64,000 bases of DNA, from NCBI GenBank assembly GCA_964611645.1, contig CAZTAO010000006.1, positions 62,001 through 126,000 of the forward strand. The letters are read 5' to 3'. The position numbers were made by a program, and so were the translations under genes. Below the pieces are notes generated by a model. It did not search any database and was not told the DNA's origin. It was given only the letters and a program-made list of their open reading frames with translations. Source of the DNA: CAZTAO01 sp964611645. Lineage in GTDB: Bacteria > Armatimonadota > UBA5829. Shown one piece after another: positions 1 through 8,051 of this stretch (positions are counted from its first letter, which is position 1; every line of letters begins with the position of its first letter).

Positions 1-2
1 CA

Positions 3-689
3 ACGGCCTCTGCTCTCAACCGGGTTGACGCCATCACGGTCCGCGACCCCGAATCGAAAGCTCTGCTGGAGTCCATCGGGGTGAACCGCGTGCCTGTGGA
101 TCTTGCCGCCGACCCCGCGCTTCTGCTTCAGCCAGAGTATTCTACTGCAGACTTCCTGCTCAAGGGCGTGTACCGCGAGTCGGACCAGATAATCGGGGTG
201 TCTCTGAGGCCGTGGCCGGGGTGTGAGGAGAAGCTTAGGGCCATCGGTGAAGGAATCAGCCGCGCCGCGCGAAAGGCAGAGGCGGCGCTGGTGGCTGTGC
301 CTATGAAACCAGACGATGCCGAGGTCTGCGGAAACGTTCCGGGAGCATCGCTTGTGGACTGCAAGGACCGCTTCGGAGCGACCAAGGGGGTTTTCGGCAG
401 GTGCAGCCTGGTGGTGGGGATGCGGCTGCATTCGCTGATATTCGCGGCGGGCTGCGTAATCCCGTTTGTGCCGGTGGTCTACGACCCCAAGGTGCAGTCT
501 TTCGCCGACTGCTTAAGGCAGGCGATGATACTCGATGTGAACGATGTGAGCGCGGACTCGGTGGACCAGTTGGTGTCATGCGCGTGGGACACCCGCCAGA
601 GCCTCAGGCAATGCGTTGCGCAGCATCTTCCGGAGCAGCGCAAACTGGCAATGAACTCAGCGCACATAGCAGCGAAGTTGTTGGAGTAA
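3..689 (+). CDS. csaB: Polysaccharide pyruvyl transferase, CsaB-like (5' end outside window)
   Basis: The reading frame is open at the left edge, so only the C-terminal 228 residues are present. They carry the family pattern of a D-x-I-T-V-R-D strand followed by a V-D-L-A-A-D-P-A strand and the G-M-R-L-H-S motif of the GT-B-like pyruvyl transferases (PF04230). CsaB transfers pyruvate from PEP to cell-wall polysaccharide, which serves as anchor for SLH-domain proteins. The gene ends two bases before the next start, so the two are probably co-transcribed. The CsaB subtype is inferred; the family assignment is firm. Confidence 0.8.
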   Translation, partial: TASALNRVDAITVRDPESKALLESIGVNRVPVDLAADPALLLQPEYSTADFLLKGVYRESDQIIGVSLRPWPGCEEKLRAIGEGISRAARKAEAALVAVPMKPDDAEVCGNVPGASLVDCKDRFGATKGVFGRCSLVVGMRLHSLIFAAGCVIPFVPVVYDPKVQSFADCLRQAMILDVNDVSADSVDQLVSCAWDTRQSLRQCVAQHLPEQRKLAMNSAHIAAKLLE

Positions 690-691
690 GC

Positions 692-1903
692 ATGTCCTTC
701 TACAGATCCAAGGCTTTCATATACCAAGGGTGGCCGGGGGATGTGACGGTCGATACCATATTTTTCGAGTGCGGTCCGCGAGAGCTTGTGGTCGAGGTGA
801 TCATGTGTGCCCGGTGCGGGACCGACAAGACCATCTATCGCCACGGCCACCCCAACGTCGACCCCTACGCTCCGGTTGTTCTTGGGCATGAGCTGGTGGC
901 GCGGATTGTGGAGGTTGGTAGCGAGGTCCGCAGCCTCAGAGAAGGCATTGGCTATCGGGATGGGGAGACTCTATCGGATGAGTATCTCGACTTCCAGCCG
1001 GGCGAGCGAGTAGTGTTCCAGGCTCGGATCGCACGACACAACGCCGAAGGCCTGATGCTCATTCCCAAGCCCATCGCCAACCTGTCTTTCCAGATCAACG
1101 CCGGCTACTCGGAGTATATGCTGGTGCCGGAGGAGATGATCCGCTCGGAGTCCGTGCTGAGGGTGCCGGACAACGTCACCGACGAAGAAGCGTGCCTGGT
1201 GGAGCCTGCGGCGTGTGCGTTGGAATCGATCTTTGCCACGCCACACCCCGTTGGAATAGACCCCGACGGCCGCCACCTCTACCGCGCCGGAATCCTGCCC
1301 GGAGGAACCGCCTGCATCATCGGCTCCGGCACTATGGCTATTATCTACGCTATGCTCGCCAATCTTGAGGGAGCCAGGCGGGTGGTGATGGTGGTTCGGT
1401 CTGAGGAGAAGAAAGAGCTGGTGAGGTTGCTGCTGGGGGACGCAGTTGAGGTATATGTTGCCGCCAAGACTGCAGAAGAAGCCACGCCCGCCAACCTTGC
1501 CTTGGAAGATGCTGTTGTCCGCGACCTTACTGACCTTACCGACGGTGCGCTGTTCGATGATGTCATTGTCGCCTGCGCGTCCACTTCCGCCCAGCGGTTG
1601 ATGCTGCGGCTGTTCGCGCGAGAAGGCTACGCGGTCGGAGCATGCTTTGGCGGGACGCACCGGCTGGTCGACGCCGCCGACATCGATACCAACCACTACC
1701 GCGCCGCCAAGACTATCGGCACCAGCGGCTGTTCTACAAGCTGCATGAAGACCATTATCCGATGGCTGGCTGAAGATCGGCTGGAACTCCACGGGCTTAT
1801 CTCCAAGCGCAGGTTCACCCTCGAAAGCGACCCCCATGAGTTCTTCACCACCGGAGCCGATGGCCTCAAACCCGCGCTCTACCTCAAGGCCGGGAAGCCG
1901 TGA
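692..1903 (+). CDS. Zinc-binding medium-chain alcohol/polyol dehydrogenase
   Basis: A 403-residue MDR-family oxidoreductase. The catalytic zinc ligands are visible as Cys42 (in C-G-T-D) and His66-Glu67 (in G-H-E), and the nucleotide-binding fold shows G-S-G-T-M-A in the second half. The four-cysteine structural zinc lobe common in alcohol dehydrogenases is not seen. A longer frame exists upstream, but the ATG at 692 follows the previous stop directly and begins the family homology. The stop overlaps the next start as GTGA. The neighbouring mannitol-dehydrogenase-like gene suggests a sugar alcohol or sugar-acid substrate; the exact substrate is unknown. Confidence 0.85.
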   Translation: MSFYRSKAFIYQGWPGDVTVDTIFFECGPRELVVEVIMCARCGTDKTIYRHGHPNVDPYAPVVLGHELVARIVEVGSEVRSLREGIGYRDGETLSDEYLDFQPGERVVFQARIARHNAEGLMLIPKPIANLSFQINAGYSEYMLVPEEMIRSESVLRVPDNVTDEEACLVEPAACALESIFATPHPVGIDPDGRHLYRAGILPGGTACIIGSGTMAIIYAMLANLEGARRVVMVVRSEEKKELVRLLLGDAVEVYVAAKTAEEATPANLALEDAVVRDLTDLTDGALFDDVIVACASTSAQRLMLRLFAREGYAVGACFGGTHRLVDAADIDTNHYRAAKTIGTSGCSTSCMKTIIRWLAEDRLELHGLISKRRFTLESDPHEFFTTGADGLKPALYLKAGKP

Positions 1904-2940
1904 ACCGCCCGAAGGCCGTGATCATAGGGGCCGGAGCGCTCGGGCTTGGGTTCCTGGCGGAGAGAATGGCTTCGGATTACGACCTGTGCCTCGCCGACCT
2001 CGCCGGTAGGTCGGGGATTCTGGGTCAGATCGAGCGCAATCAGGGGTTCGCGGTCAAGATCTGCGGGCTTGATGAGAGCAGGGTGGCGCAGGTCACTGGG
2101 TCGTTTGAAGTTGCCGCGATGGATGACTCAGACAGGCTCGACCACGCCCTGCGCGAGGCCGACCTCATACTAACCGCCACCGGCCGCAAGGCGCTGGACA
2201 GCATAGTCCCCCGGATAGCTCCGGCTTTGAGCGACGGCAGAAAGCGTTGGCTGCTCTTCTGCGAGAACGGTCTCAACATAGCCGCGACCTACAAGCCCAG
2301 CTTCGGCGGCAGCGTTGTCCTCGCGGACACCGTGATGTCGCGGATGTGCAGGATGGCCGAGCCGGGCGAAGCGGGCTTTGCACCGATGTGGCCGGGGTCG
2401 GGGGAGTCGCTGGTGGTGGAGGAATATGGCTTCATTCCTCTGGATGCCGGGGTGTGCGCCGGCGGGCCGTTCAGCCCGGCATTTACGCTCGTGAGTCCGG
2501 AGGACTTCCTGTGCTGGGAGGATATGAAGCTCTATCTGCATAATGGAGTCCATGCCTTTGTCGCCTACCACGGGTATCTGGGAGGGGCCAGGCTCTTCAA
2601 AGACGTTTCCCCCGCCCTGCGGACGCGAGCCAGGCGGTTGGCCTTGGAGGAGGTTGCCCCGGCAATCGCTCGGACACACCCGACGGTGAGCGCCGGGATG
2701 ATCGAGGAGTACGGTCTGGGCCTGCTGGAGAGGTTCGTCAGCCCCGCATTCAACGATACCATCAGCCGTGGCATTCGCGGGACGGCAGAAAAGCTCGCGC
2801 CCGGTGAGAGGCTGCTGGGCGGGTGCGAATACATCAGGGCCGCGCGAATCGAACCGGTGGAGTACTCCAGCACCATCGAGGCTGCAAAGCAGGTAATTCA
2901 GTCTCGCGGCGAGCTCTTATCTGAGCAGCCAACGCAATAA
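1900..2940 (+). CDS. Mannitol dehydrogenase-family oxidoreductase (MtlD-like)
   Basis: A 346-residue NAD(P)-dependent dehydrogenase. The N-terminal Rossmann fold has G-A-G-A-L-G-L-G near residues 11-18. The C-terminal half contains K-L-Y-L-H-N-G-V-H, which matches the K-x4-N-x2-H active-site pattern of the polyol-specific long-chain dehydrogenases. It starts with GTG overlapping the upstream stop by four bases, indicating translational coupling with the MDR dehydrogenase. Mannitol-1-phosphate 5-dehydrogenase is the nearest named relative I recognise; substrate and direction are not decided by sequence. Confidence 0.8.
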   Translation: MNRPKAVIIGAGALGLGFLAERMASDYDLCLADLAGRSGILGQIERNQGFAVKICGLDESRVAQVTGSFEVAAMDDSDRLDHALREADLILTATGRKALDSIVPRIAPALSDGRKRWLLFCENGLNIAATYKPSFGGSVVLADTVMSRMCRMAEPGEAGFAPMWPGSGESLVVEEYGFIPLDAGVCAGGPFSPAFTLVSPEDFLCWEDMKLYLHNGVHAFVAYHGYLGGARLFKDVSPALRTRARRLALEEVAPAIARTHPTVSAGMIEEYGLGLLERFVSPAFNDTISRGIRGTAEKLAPGERLLGGCEYIRAARIEPVEYSSTIEAAKQVIQSRGELLSEQPTQ

Positions 2941-2968
2941 TGCACGTAGTTCACACAGGAGCAGTCAT

Positions 2969-4744
2969 TTGATAGAAAGAGTCTTCCCCGCATACACTAT
3001 GTCTTGGTCCAAGACATTCCGGCTGGTCCGCATTGCGGTCGGGGGTCGGCGCGACTTCTACTACTGGCTCGCGCCTGTTAGCCGGGCCGACACCCCCGGG
3101 AACTGCGACAAGACCCTTGGCTGGGCCGAGCCAACTTCAGAAGACCTGCTGGACGGCGGTCTGCGGCTCGCCTTCTCGGCAGCAAGCTCGATATGGGACC
3201 GCCGCGAGACTGTGTTCGAGTTCCATCCGGACCGCATTGAGACCTGGATCAGGCTGAAAGGCCGGGGAAATATCGACCGTGCCCATTGGTTTTGCGGGGT
3301 GGTGGACGATGTGGCGGTCGGCTCTATGCCGGGCTGGGACAGGTACATCCCCGGCTGCCCCAACTTCCTCGGTCGCAAGGATTTTGCCCCCAATGAGCCG
3401 TACAGCATAGGAGTGGGCCACGAGCAGGCCCATTTCTGGGGCCAGGCGCTCAACTCCGGGCCGCTGTTCTACTCGTTTCACAAGGATCAAGTCGATGGGT
3501 GCATGGCGGCGGGGATGGTGGTTCCACCGGGCCAGAACACGTTCGACGCCTTTGATTTCAACCACAAGCCCGCCGATTTCGAAAATGCGCCGGATGGTAT
3601 CCTTGGTTCGCAATCATTCTCGCTGGCGTACTTTGGTCGGGTGGCGGTGGATGGCGAATGGGAAAGCCCGAGGCTGGTGTTCCTGTTTGGCGAAAACCAT
3701 GAAGCGACCTTGCAGAGCTACTGCGGCCTTCTGGAGTCACGCGGCGCAATCCCACCCGCCAGTCACAAGCAAGGCCCGGAATGGTGGCGACGCCCGATAC
3801 TGTGCACGTGGCACGAGCAGTGCGCGCTGGCTCACATCAAGCTTGGCTCGCCGCGCTCCCAGCGGGAAGAGATCGAGGCCGGCGTGGCGACCTTCGCCGA
3901 GTGCACGCAGGCCAACGGCGAAAGGTGGCTGGATGTCGTGAGCCGCGAGAGACTACCCATCGGCACTTTCATGATCGATGCCAAGTGGCAGAGACACTTC
4001 GCCACGAACGAGCCGGACACATCGAAATGGCAGGACCTGCGGGGGTTCATCCGACGCTGCCACGATATGGGTATCAAGGTAGTCCTTTGGCTGGATGCGT
4101 GGAACCGGGAGGGACTCTCCGACGATGAGTGCCTGTGCAGGGATGGCAAACCCATTTTCGCGGACCCGACCCACCCCGGCTACCGCCAACGCCTCCGAGA
4201 CAGCATCCGTCGCATGCTTTCGCCTGAGGGTCTGGACGCGGACGGGTTCAAGATAGACGGCACCAGCCGGGTGCCGATGGGCACGGGCCTTTCCACGCAC
4301 GGCGGACTCTATGGCTACGAACTCCAGTACGAGTATTTCAGGCTCTACTATGAGGCTTCGATGGAGGCCAAGGCCGATGCAATGGTCTCACTATTCACCG
4401 CGAACCCGTATTTCCGCGACCTGTGCAACAATGTCCGCCTTGGCGATCTTTACAGCTTCTATGGGCGGCCCGAGGATACTATGCGCGAGCGCGCGGCGCT
4501 GTACACCATCGCCATGCCCGGCAAGCCTATAGATACTGACGGAACCTTCCGCTTCTCACTCGCCGAGGACCCTCTCGAGGAGTGGGATATCCAGTTCGAG
4601 CTTGGCACCCCGACCCTCTACGAGATCGAGAACCACGTTCACCTGAGGGGTTTTCACCCGGGTGTAGTGCGGCCATTCGAGCCGGAAGAGTATGCCCGCC
4701 TGCGCGACACTCTGAATGCCTACTGCCACGGGATAGGCGGGTAG
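2969..4744 (+). CDS. TIM-barrel glycoside hydrolase, GH31/GH36-like
   Basis: A 591-residue protein with an all-beta N-terminal half and a C-terminal alpha/beta barrel. The barrel shows F-M-I-D-A-K-W-Q at about residue 332, V-V-L-W-L-D-A-W, and D-G-F-K-I-D-G-T, where the last Asp is the likely nucleophile in clan GH-D/GH31-type enzymes. No signal peptide is seen, so action on imported oligosaccharides is inferred. The start is TTG at 2969, preceded by AGGAG at a proper distance; ATG at 2999 is the alternative. It lies 28 bases after the dehydrogenase pair, plausibly in the same operon. Confidence 0.65.
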   Translation: MIERVFPAYTMSWSKTFRLVRIAVGGRRDFYYWLAPVSRADTPGNCDKTLGWAEPTSEDLLDGGLRLAFSAASSIWDRRETVFEFHPDRIETWIRLKGRGNIDRAHWFCGVVDDVAVGSMPGWDRYIPGCPNFLGRKDFAPNEPYSIGVGHEQAHFWGQALNSGPLFYSFHKDQVDGCMAAGMVVPPGQNTFDAFDFNHKPADFENAPDGILGSQSFSLAYFGRVAVDGEWESPRLVFLFGENHEATLQSYCGLLESRGAIPPASHKQGPEWWRRPILCTWHEQCALAHIKLGSPRSQREEIEAGVATFAECTQANGERWLDVVSRERLPIGTFMIDAKWQRHFATNEPDTSKWQDLRGFIRRCHDMGIKVVLWLDAWNREGLSDDECLCRDGKPIFADPTHPGYRQRLRDSIRRMLSPEGLDADGFKIDGTSRVPMGTGLSTHGGLYGYELQYEYFRLYYEASMEAKADAMVSLFTANPYFRDLCNNVRLGDLYSFYGRPEDTMRERAALYTIAMPGKPIDTDGTFRFSLAEDPLEEWDIQFELGTPTLYEIENHVHLRGFHPGVVRPFEPEEYARLRDTLNAYCHGIGG

Positions 4745-4765
4745 GGCCGACGCGCACTCAAGGAG

Positions 4766-4840
4766 GTCATTCCGAGCTTGCGAGGAATCTGCTTTTCCAC
4801 ACGTTCTCAACAGCAGATTCCTCCCTCCGGTCGGAATGAC
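4766..4840. repeat. Palindromic interspersed repeat, family A copy 1
   Basis: The element begins GTCATTCCGAGCTTGC and ends with CCGGTCGGAATGAC, with inverted GAGGAATCTGC / GCAGATTCCTC blocks inside, so it can fold as a long hairpin. A second copy with the same termini lies at 32539-32669. It fills most of the gap between the glycosidase and the GntR promoter. Confidence 0.75.
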
Positions 4841-4906
4841 AACACCGAAGGATTCCTACCTTCCCCGTTCATCTGTGCCATCTGCGGATAATCCCCGTCT
4901 TCCCCC

Positions 4907-4936
4907 TTGACAACTGCCTACGCCAAGTGTTATACA
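4907..4936 (+). promoter_or_regulatory. Sigma-70-type promoter of the GntR/DUF1648 operon, with palindrome over the -10
   Basis: The -35 box is a perfect TTGACA at 4907-4912 and the -10 is TATACA at 4931-4936, separated by 18 bases. The palindrome TACATGTA at 4933-4940 overlaps the -10, a natural place for the encoded GntR protein to bind its own promoter (inference). Confidence 0.7.
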
Positions 4937-4966
4937 TGTAGTAGAACAGCGCGACGGAGGTGGGCG

Positions 4967-5365
4967 ATGCTTATTAAGGTGGATGACAATGACCCCCGGC
5001 CCATTTACGCGCAGATAGTCTCGGATGTGAAGGACCAGATCAGGCAGGGGATGCTGCGGCCTGGGGATGAGCTGCCGAGCGTGAGGGAGATGGCCGACCT
5101 GCTGGGTGTGAACCTGCACACCGTCCACCGCGCCTACCAGAAGCTCCGGGATCAGGGGGTGCTGCGGTTCAGACTCGGTCAGAGGGCGAAGGTGGCGGAG
5201 TTGCGAAGTTCACCTGTTGACGAGCAGCAGATCCTCAGGCAGGTCGCGGAGCCACTGGCCAGGCTGATCACCGAGGCTTACCATCTGGGGCTGTCGGCGT
5301 CGGATTTCCGGGAGATGGTCGAAGAGATGCTGGGCGGCGATGACGAGAGGAGATCGAAGCAATGA
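4967..5365 (+). CDS. GntR-family regulator, YtrA subfamily
   Basis: A 132-residue regulator with an N-terminal winged helix (P-I-Y-A-Q-I-V, then L-P-S-V-R-E-M-A and N-L-H-T-V-H-R-A-Y) and only a short helical tail in place of a large effector domain, which is the YtrA layout. The ATG at 4967 is preceded by GGAGG; an upstream frame extension would overlap the promoter and is rejected. Its stop overlaps the start of the DUF1648 gene (ATGA). YtrA regulators commonly control an adjacent membrane protein or ABC transporter operon including themselves. Confidence 0.88.
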   Translation: MLIKVDDNDPRPIYAQIVSDVKDQIRQGMLRPGDELPSVREMADLLGVNLHTVHRAYQKLRDQGVLRFRLGQRAKVAELRSSPVDEQQILRQVAEPLARLITEAYHLGLSASDFREMVEEMLGGDDERRSKQ

Positions 5366-6318
5366 AAAGGAAGCTCTACCACCCGCTATGGGTGCATTTG
5401 CCTGCGGTGGGGATGATTGTTTGGTTTGTGGTTACAAGTCTCAGGTTGCCACCTTTGCCCGCAGAAGTCGTTGGCGAAACGGGATGGCGCTCACAGGGCC
5501 TACTGTCACTGTTGCAGTTTTTCCCGATGGTCCTGAACCTGGCTGCGGGGGTGCTGGTCGATGAGCTTTGGGCTCGGAGTGAGAAGATCAAGCGCTTCAA
5601 CTGGCTGACCTGTTTCGATGAAGTGGTGATTGCAATATATGCACACGGGTTCATAATGGCAAATGCTGCTTCTGGATTGCCCCCATTTGGTGCCGTCAGT
5701 CTGGGACCGCTTTTGGCGGGGGCGCTAGCACTGGCTGCTGGGTGCGCCGCTGCGGCGTACGCTCTCGAGTATATCCGACCGTTTTCCCCCCGGCCTCAGG
5801 CGGAGCCAGCAAAGTTCGAGGCCACTACTGAACTTGTCGACCGAATAAGTAGCGGGGCCCCCTGGACCTACCGGGAGAGCCAGAACCCGTGGTGGTGCAG
5901 CGTGGTGGCGGTAGGCGTTCCCATCGTCATGCTTGCAGATGCGGCGATGGCGTATCGGACAATGCACTCACTACCTCAAGCCGTGGCCATTGCTCTCGTA
6001 GGAGTTCTCTGCTTTGTTCTCTACGGCGGATTCAGGGTGACGGTTGACTGCGCGGCTCTTGCAGTTCGCGTTGGCATATTCGGCATCAAGCTGATGCGCT
6101 TGCCACTAGCCGAGATTTCGAGCGTGGAGACGAAGGAGTTCTTCCCGCTAAAAGATTTCGGCGGCTGGGGGATACGTCTGAACCGTGAGATGAAGGGCTT
6201 CTTCCTGCGCGGGAATGTTGGCGTGCTGATCACCGATATTCACGGCAAGAAGACCCTCATTGGCAGTGACAACCCCGAGCGGCTGGTGGCTGTGATCAAG
6301 GCGGCGATGGAGGCATAA
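5362..6318 (+). CDS. DUF1648-type integral membrane protein with C-terminal PH-like domain
   Basis: A 318-residue membrane protein. The start resembles the DUF1648 signature (H-P-L-W-V-H-L-P-A-V-G followed by L-P-P-L-P). Hydrophobic segments lie near residues 10-28, 45-65, 90-130, 175-195 and 200-222. The last 90 residues are soluble and resemble bacterial PH-like domains. It overlaps the GntR gene by four bases, the usual partner arrangement. Its TAA lies in the loop of the terminator at 6301-6340. Molecular function is unknown. Confidence 0.72.
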   Translation: MKRKLYHPLWVHLPAVGMIVWFVVTSLRLPPLPAEVVGETGWRSQGLLSLLQFFPMVLNLAAGVLVDELWARSEKIKRFNWLTCFDEVVIAIYAHGFIMANAASGLPPFGAVSLGPLLAGALALAAGCAAAAYALEYIRPFSPRPQAEPAKFEATTELVDRISSGAPWTYRESQNPWWCSVVAVGVPIVMLADAAMAYRTMHSLPQAVAIALVGVLCFVLYGGFRVTVDCAALAVRVGIFGIKLMRLPLAEISSVETKEFFPLKDFGGWGIRLNREMKGFFLRGNVGVLITDIHGKKTLIGSDNPERLVAVIKAAMEA

Positions 6319-6340
6319 CCTCCTCGCCGCTTATTTTCTT
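6301..6340 (+). terminator. Intrinsic terminator overlapping the end of the DUF1648 gene
   Basis: GCGGCGA (6301-6307), one bulged T and GGAGG (6309-6313) pair exactly with CCTCC and TCGCCGC (6319-6330) around a five-base loop. A T-rich run TTATTTTCTT follows. The last codons and stop of the gene form the left arm and loop. Confidence 0.85.
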
Positions 6341-6368
6341 TGCTATGTGCCCTCCATTCTGCTATCAT
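6340..6368 (+). promoter_or_regulatory. Extended -10 promoter of the HAD phosphatase gene; near-leaderless
   Basis: TTGCTA at 6340-6345 and TATCAT at 6363-6368 are 17 bases apart, with TG two bases upstream of the -10 (TGcTATCAT). The expected start site near 6375 leaves only about five bases before the ATG at 6380, and no Shine-Dalgarno is visible, so a leaderless transcript is predicted. Confidence 0.6.
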
Positions 6369-6379
6369 GAGTACCCGTT

Positions 6380-7189
6380 ATGGGAAAAACAATTGACTCC
6401 TCACAGCGGCTTACTTTTGTCTTCGACCTCGATGGTGTTATCTACCGTGGTATGGAACCCATGCCCCGGGCTATCGAGACTGTCCTTACCCTCAAAGAGC
6501 GCGGTCACACGATTCGCTATCTCACAAATAACTCCGCGCTCTCACGCACGTCTTACTCTGTAAAGCTCGCCAAACTCGGCCTGGAAACGCCTGTCGAGCA
6601 CATCATGACCTCCGCCTACGCCACCGCGTTCTACCTGCTTGAGCAAAATGCCCAGGGCAAGACCGCGTTTCGCATCGGCGGGCTTGGGATCAAGGAAGAG
6701 CTGGAACTGATTGGGATGAGAGTTCTGGCGGAGGATGAGGAACCCAACGCCCACATCGATTACGTGGTAGTTGGTCTGGACCGTGAGTTCACCTACCAGA
6801 AGCTCGCCCGCGCGCAGGCTGCCATTTTGAATGGAGCCCAGTTCATAGCCACCAACACCGATCCAAGCTTCCCGCTGGAAGAAAAGACCCTGGCTCCGGG
6901 CGGTGGGTGTATGGTTGCGGCCGTGCAGACCTCCACCGGCGTGGAGCCGCACGTGGTCGGCAAGCCGATGACCTACTCTCTGGACAAGATCCTCGAACTC
7001 ACCGACACCCCACCCGAGCGGGCGATTATGGTGGGAGACAGGCTGGACACCGATATAGAGGTCGGCAGGCGCGCCGGTACCCGGACTGTGCTTGTCCTGA
7101 CCGGTGTAACTACCCGCGAACAGGCGTTCGCCGCCGAGGGCAACTATAAGCCCGACAGAATTGTGGAGACCCTTTGGGAACTGACCTGA
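6380..7189 (+). CDS. HAD-superfamily sugar/nucleotide phosphatase, NagD-like (class IIA)
   Basis: A 269-residue phosphatase. Motif I is F-D-L-D-G-V-I-Y near residue 16, motif II is Y-L-T-N-N-S, the conserved Lys is in V-V-G-K-P, and motif IV is M-V-G-D-R-L-D-T-D-I. This is the NagD / p-nitrophenylphosphatase / pyridoxal phosphatase group with a C2 cap, which usually dephosphorylates sugar phosphates or UMP. The 3' end overlaps thiD by 16 bases. The adjacency to thiD allows a role in vitamin phosphate turnover, but that is only suggestive. Confidence 0.88.
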   Translation: MGKTIDSSQRLTFVFDLDGVIYRGMEPMPRAIETVLTLKERGHTIRYLTNNSALSRTSYSVKLAKLGLETPVEHIMTSAYATAFYLLEQNAQGKTAFRIGGLGIKEELELIGMRVLAEDEEPNAHIDYVVVGLDREFTYQKLARAQAAILNGAQFIATNTDPSFPLEEKTLAPGGGCMVAAVQTSTGVEPHVVGKPMTYSLDKILELTDTPPERAIMVGDRLDTDIEVGRRAGTRTVLVLTGVTTREQAFAAEGNYKPDRIVETLWELT

Positions 7190-7959
7190 GAACCATTGCG
7201 CTAACCATCGCCGCTTCCGATTCCAGCAGTGGGGCCGGGATACAGGCAGACCTCCGCGTCTTTGCGGAGCTTGGAGTCTTCGGTCTTTGCGCGGTTACTT
7301 GTGTTACTGCCCAGAACTCCGGCGGGGTGCTCAAGATATTCAAAGTTGCCCCGCGAACTATAATGGCCCAGATCGACGCCGCAACCACTGACTTCAAAGT
7401 GGGGGCCTGCAAGATCGGGATGCTGTATCTGCCTCAGACAATTGGCATTGTATCCGAGCGCATTGCCCGGCGGGAGATACCCAATGTGGTCCTGGACCCG
7501 GTGATGAATGCAAAAGCCGGAGAGACCCTTCTGGCCCCGCAGGCAGTGAAAAGGCTGAAGCGGTGGCTCCTGCCGAAGGTCCGGCTGGTCACACCGAATG
7601 CGCCCGAAGCTCAGGCGCTGACAAAGATAGAAGTCACCGATGCCGCGAGCGCGCTTGAAGCCGCGAAGGCGCTGGTTGATATGGGCGCTGGGGCGGCGCT
7701 GGTCAAGGGCGGGCACATGGCAGATGAGCCTGTGGACGTTTTGTTTGACGGCGCGAATGTGTATGAGTTTCCCGGCAAGCGGCAGGACAAGAACATGCAC
7801 GGCACCGGCTGCGTGCTGAGCTCGGCAATTGCCGCAAGGCTGGCGCTGGGCGATGAACTCCCGGCGGCCGTTGAGTTTGCCAAGGGATATGTAGAAAAGG
7901 CCATAGCCAACTCCGTGAGGTTGGGCAAAGGCGGTATGGACTACTTTGTGGGGGGCTGA
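7174..7959 (+). CDS. thiD: Hydroxymethylpyrimidine/phosphomethylpyrimidine kinase
   Basis: A 261-residue ribokinase-fold kinase that phosphorylates HMP and HMP-P for thiamine synthesis. Visible motifs are D-S-S-S-G-A-G-I-Q-A-D at the N-terminus, D-P-V-M-N-A-K-A-G near residue 110 and H-G-T-G-C-V-L-S-S-A near residue 210, the anion-hole and catalytic region. It starts at TTG 7174 inside the HAD gene. The rest of the thiamine genes lie 23 kb away under a TPP riboswitch; none is seen here. No extra domain is fused. Confidence 0.92.
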   Translation: MGTDLRTIALTIAASDSSSGAGIQADLRVFAELGVFGLCAVTCVTAQNSGGVLKIFKVAPRTIMAQIDAATTDFKVGACKIGMLYLPQTIGIVSERIARREIPNVVLDPVMNAKAGETLLAPQAVKRLKRWLLPKVRLVTPNAPEAQALTKIEVTDAASALEAAKALVDMGAGAALVKGGHMADEPVDVLFDGANVYEFPGKRQDKNMHGTGCVLSSAIAARLALGDELPAAVEFAKGYVEKAIANSVRLGKGGMDYFVGG

Positions 7960-7962
7960 GCC

Positions 7963-8029
7963 GTCATGCTGAACTTGTTCAGCATCTGGCATCTGTCCTG
8001 AACAGACCCTGAAACAAGTTCAGGGTGAC
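7963..8029. repeat. Palindromic interspersed repeat, family B copy 1
   Basis: The element runs GTCATGCTGAAC to CAGGGTGAC and contains two small hairpins, GCTGAACTTGTTCAGC and CCCTGAAACAAGTTCAGGG. It matches the reverse complement of the two copies at 48860-48927 and 48948-49015 over most of its length. It sits between thiD and pyrG. Confidence 0.85.
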
Positions 8030-8051
8030 GAACAAGGGAGAGTGGAGAGGA

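Noticed and set aside
401..691. Extension of the MDR dehydrogenase to a start at 401
   Set aside because: It would overlap the csaB frame by 290 bases, and family homology begins at ATG 692 right after the csaB stop.
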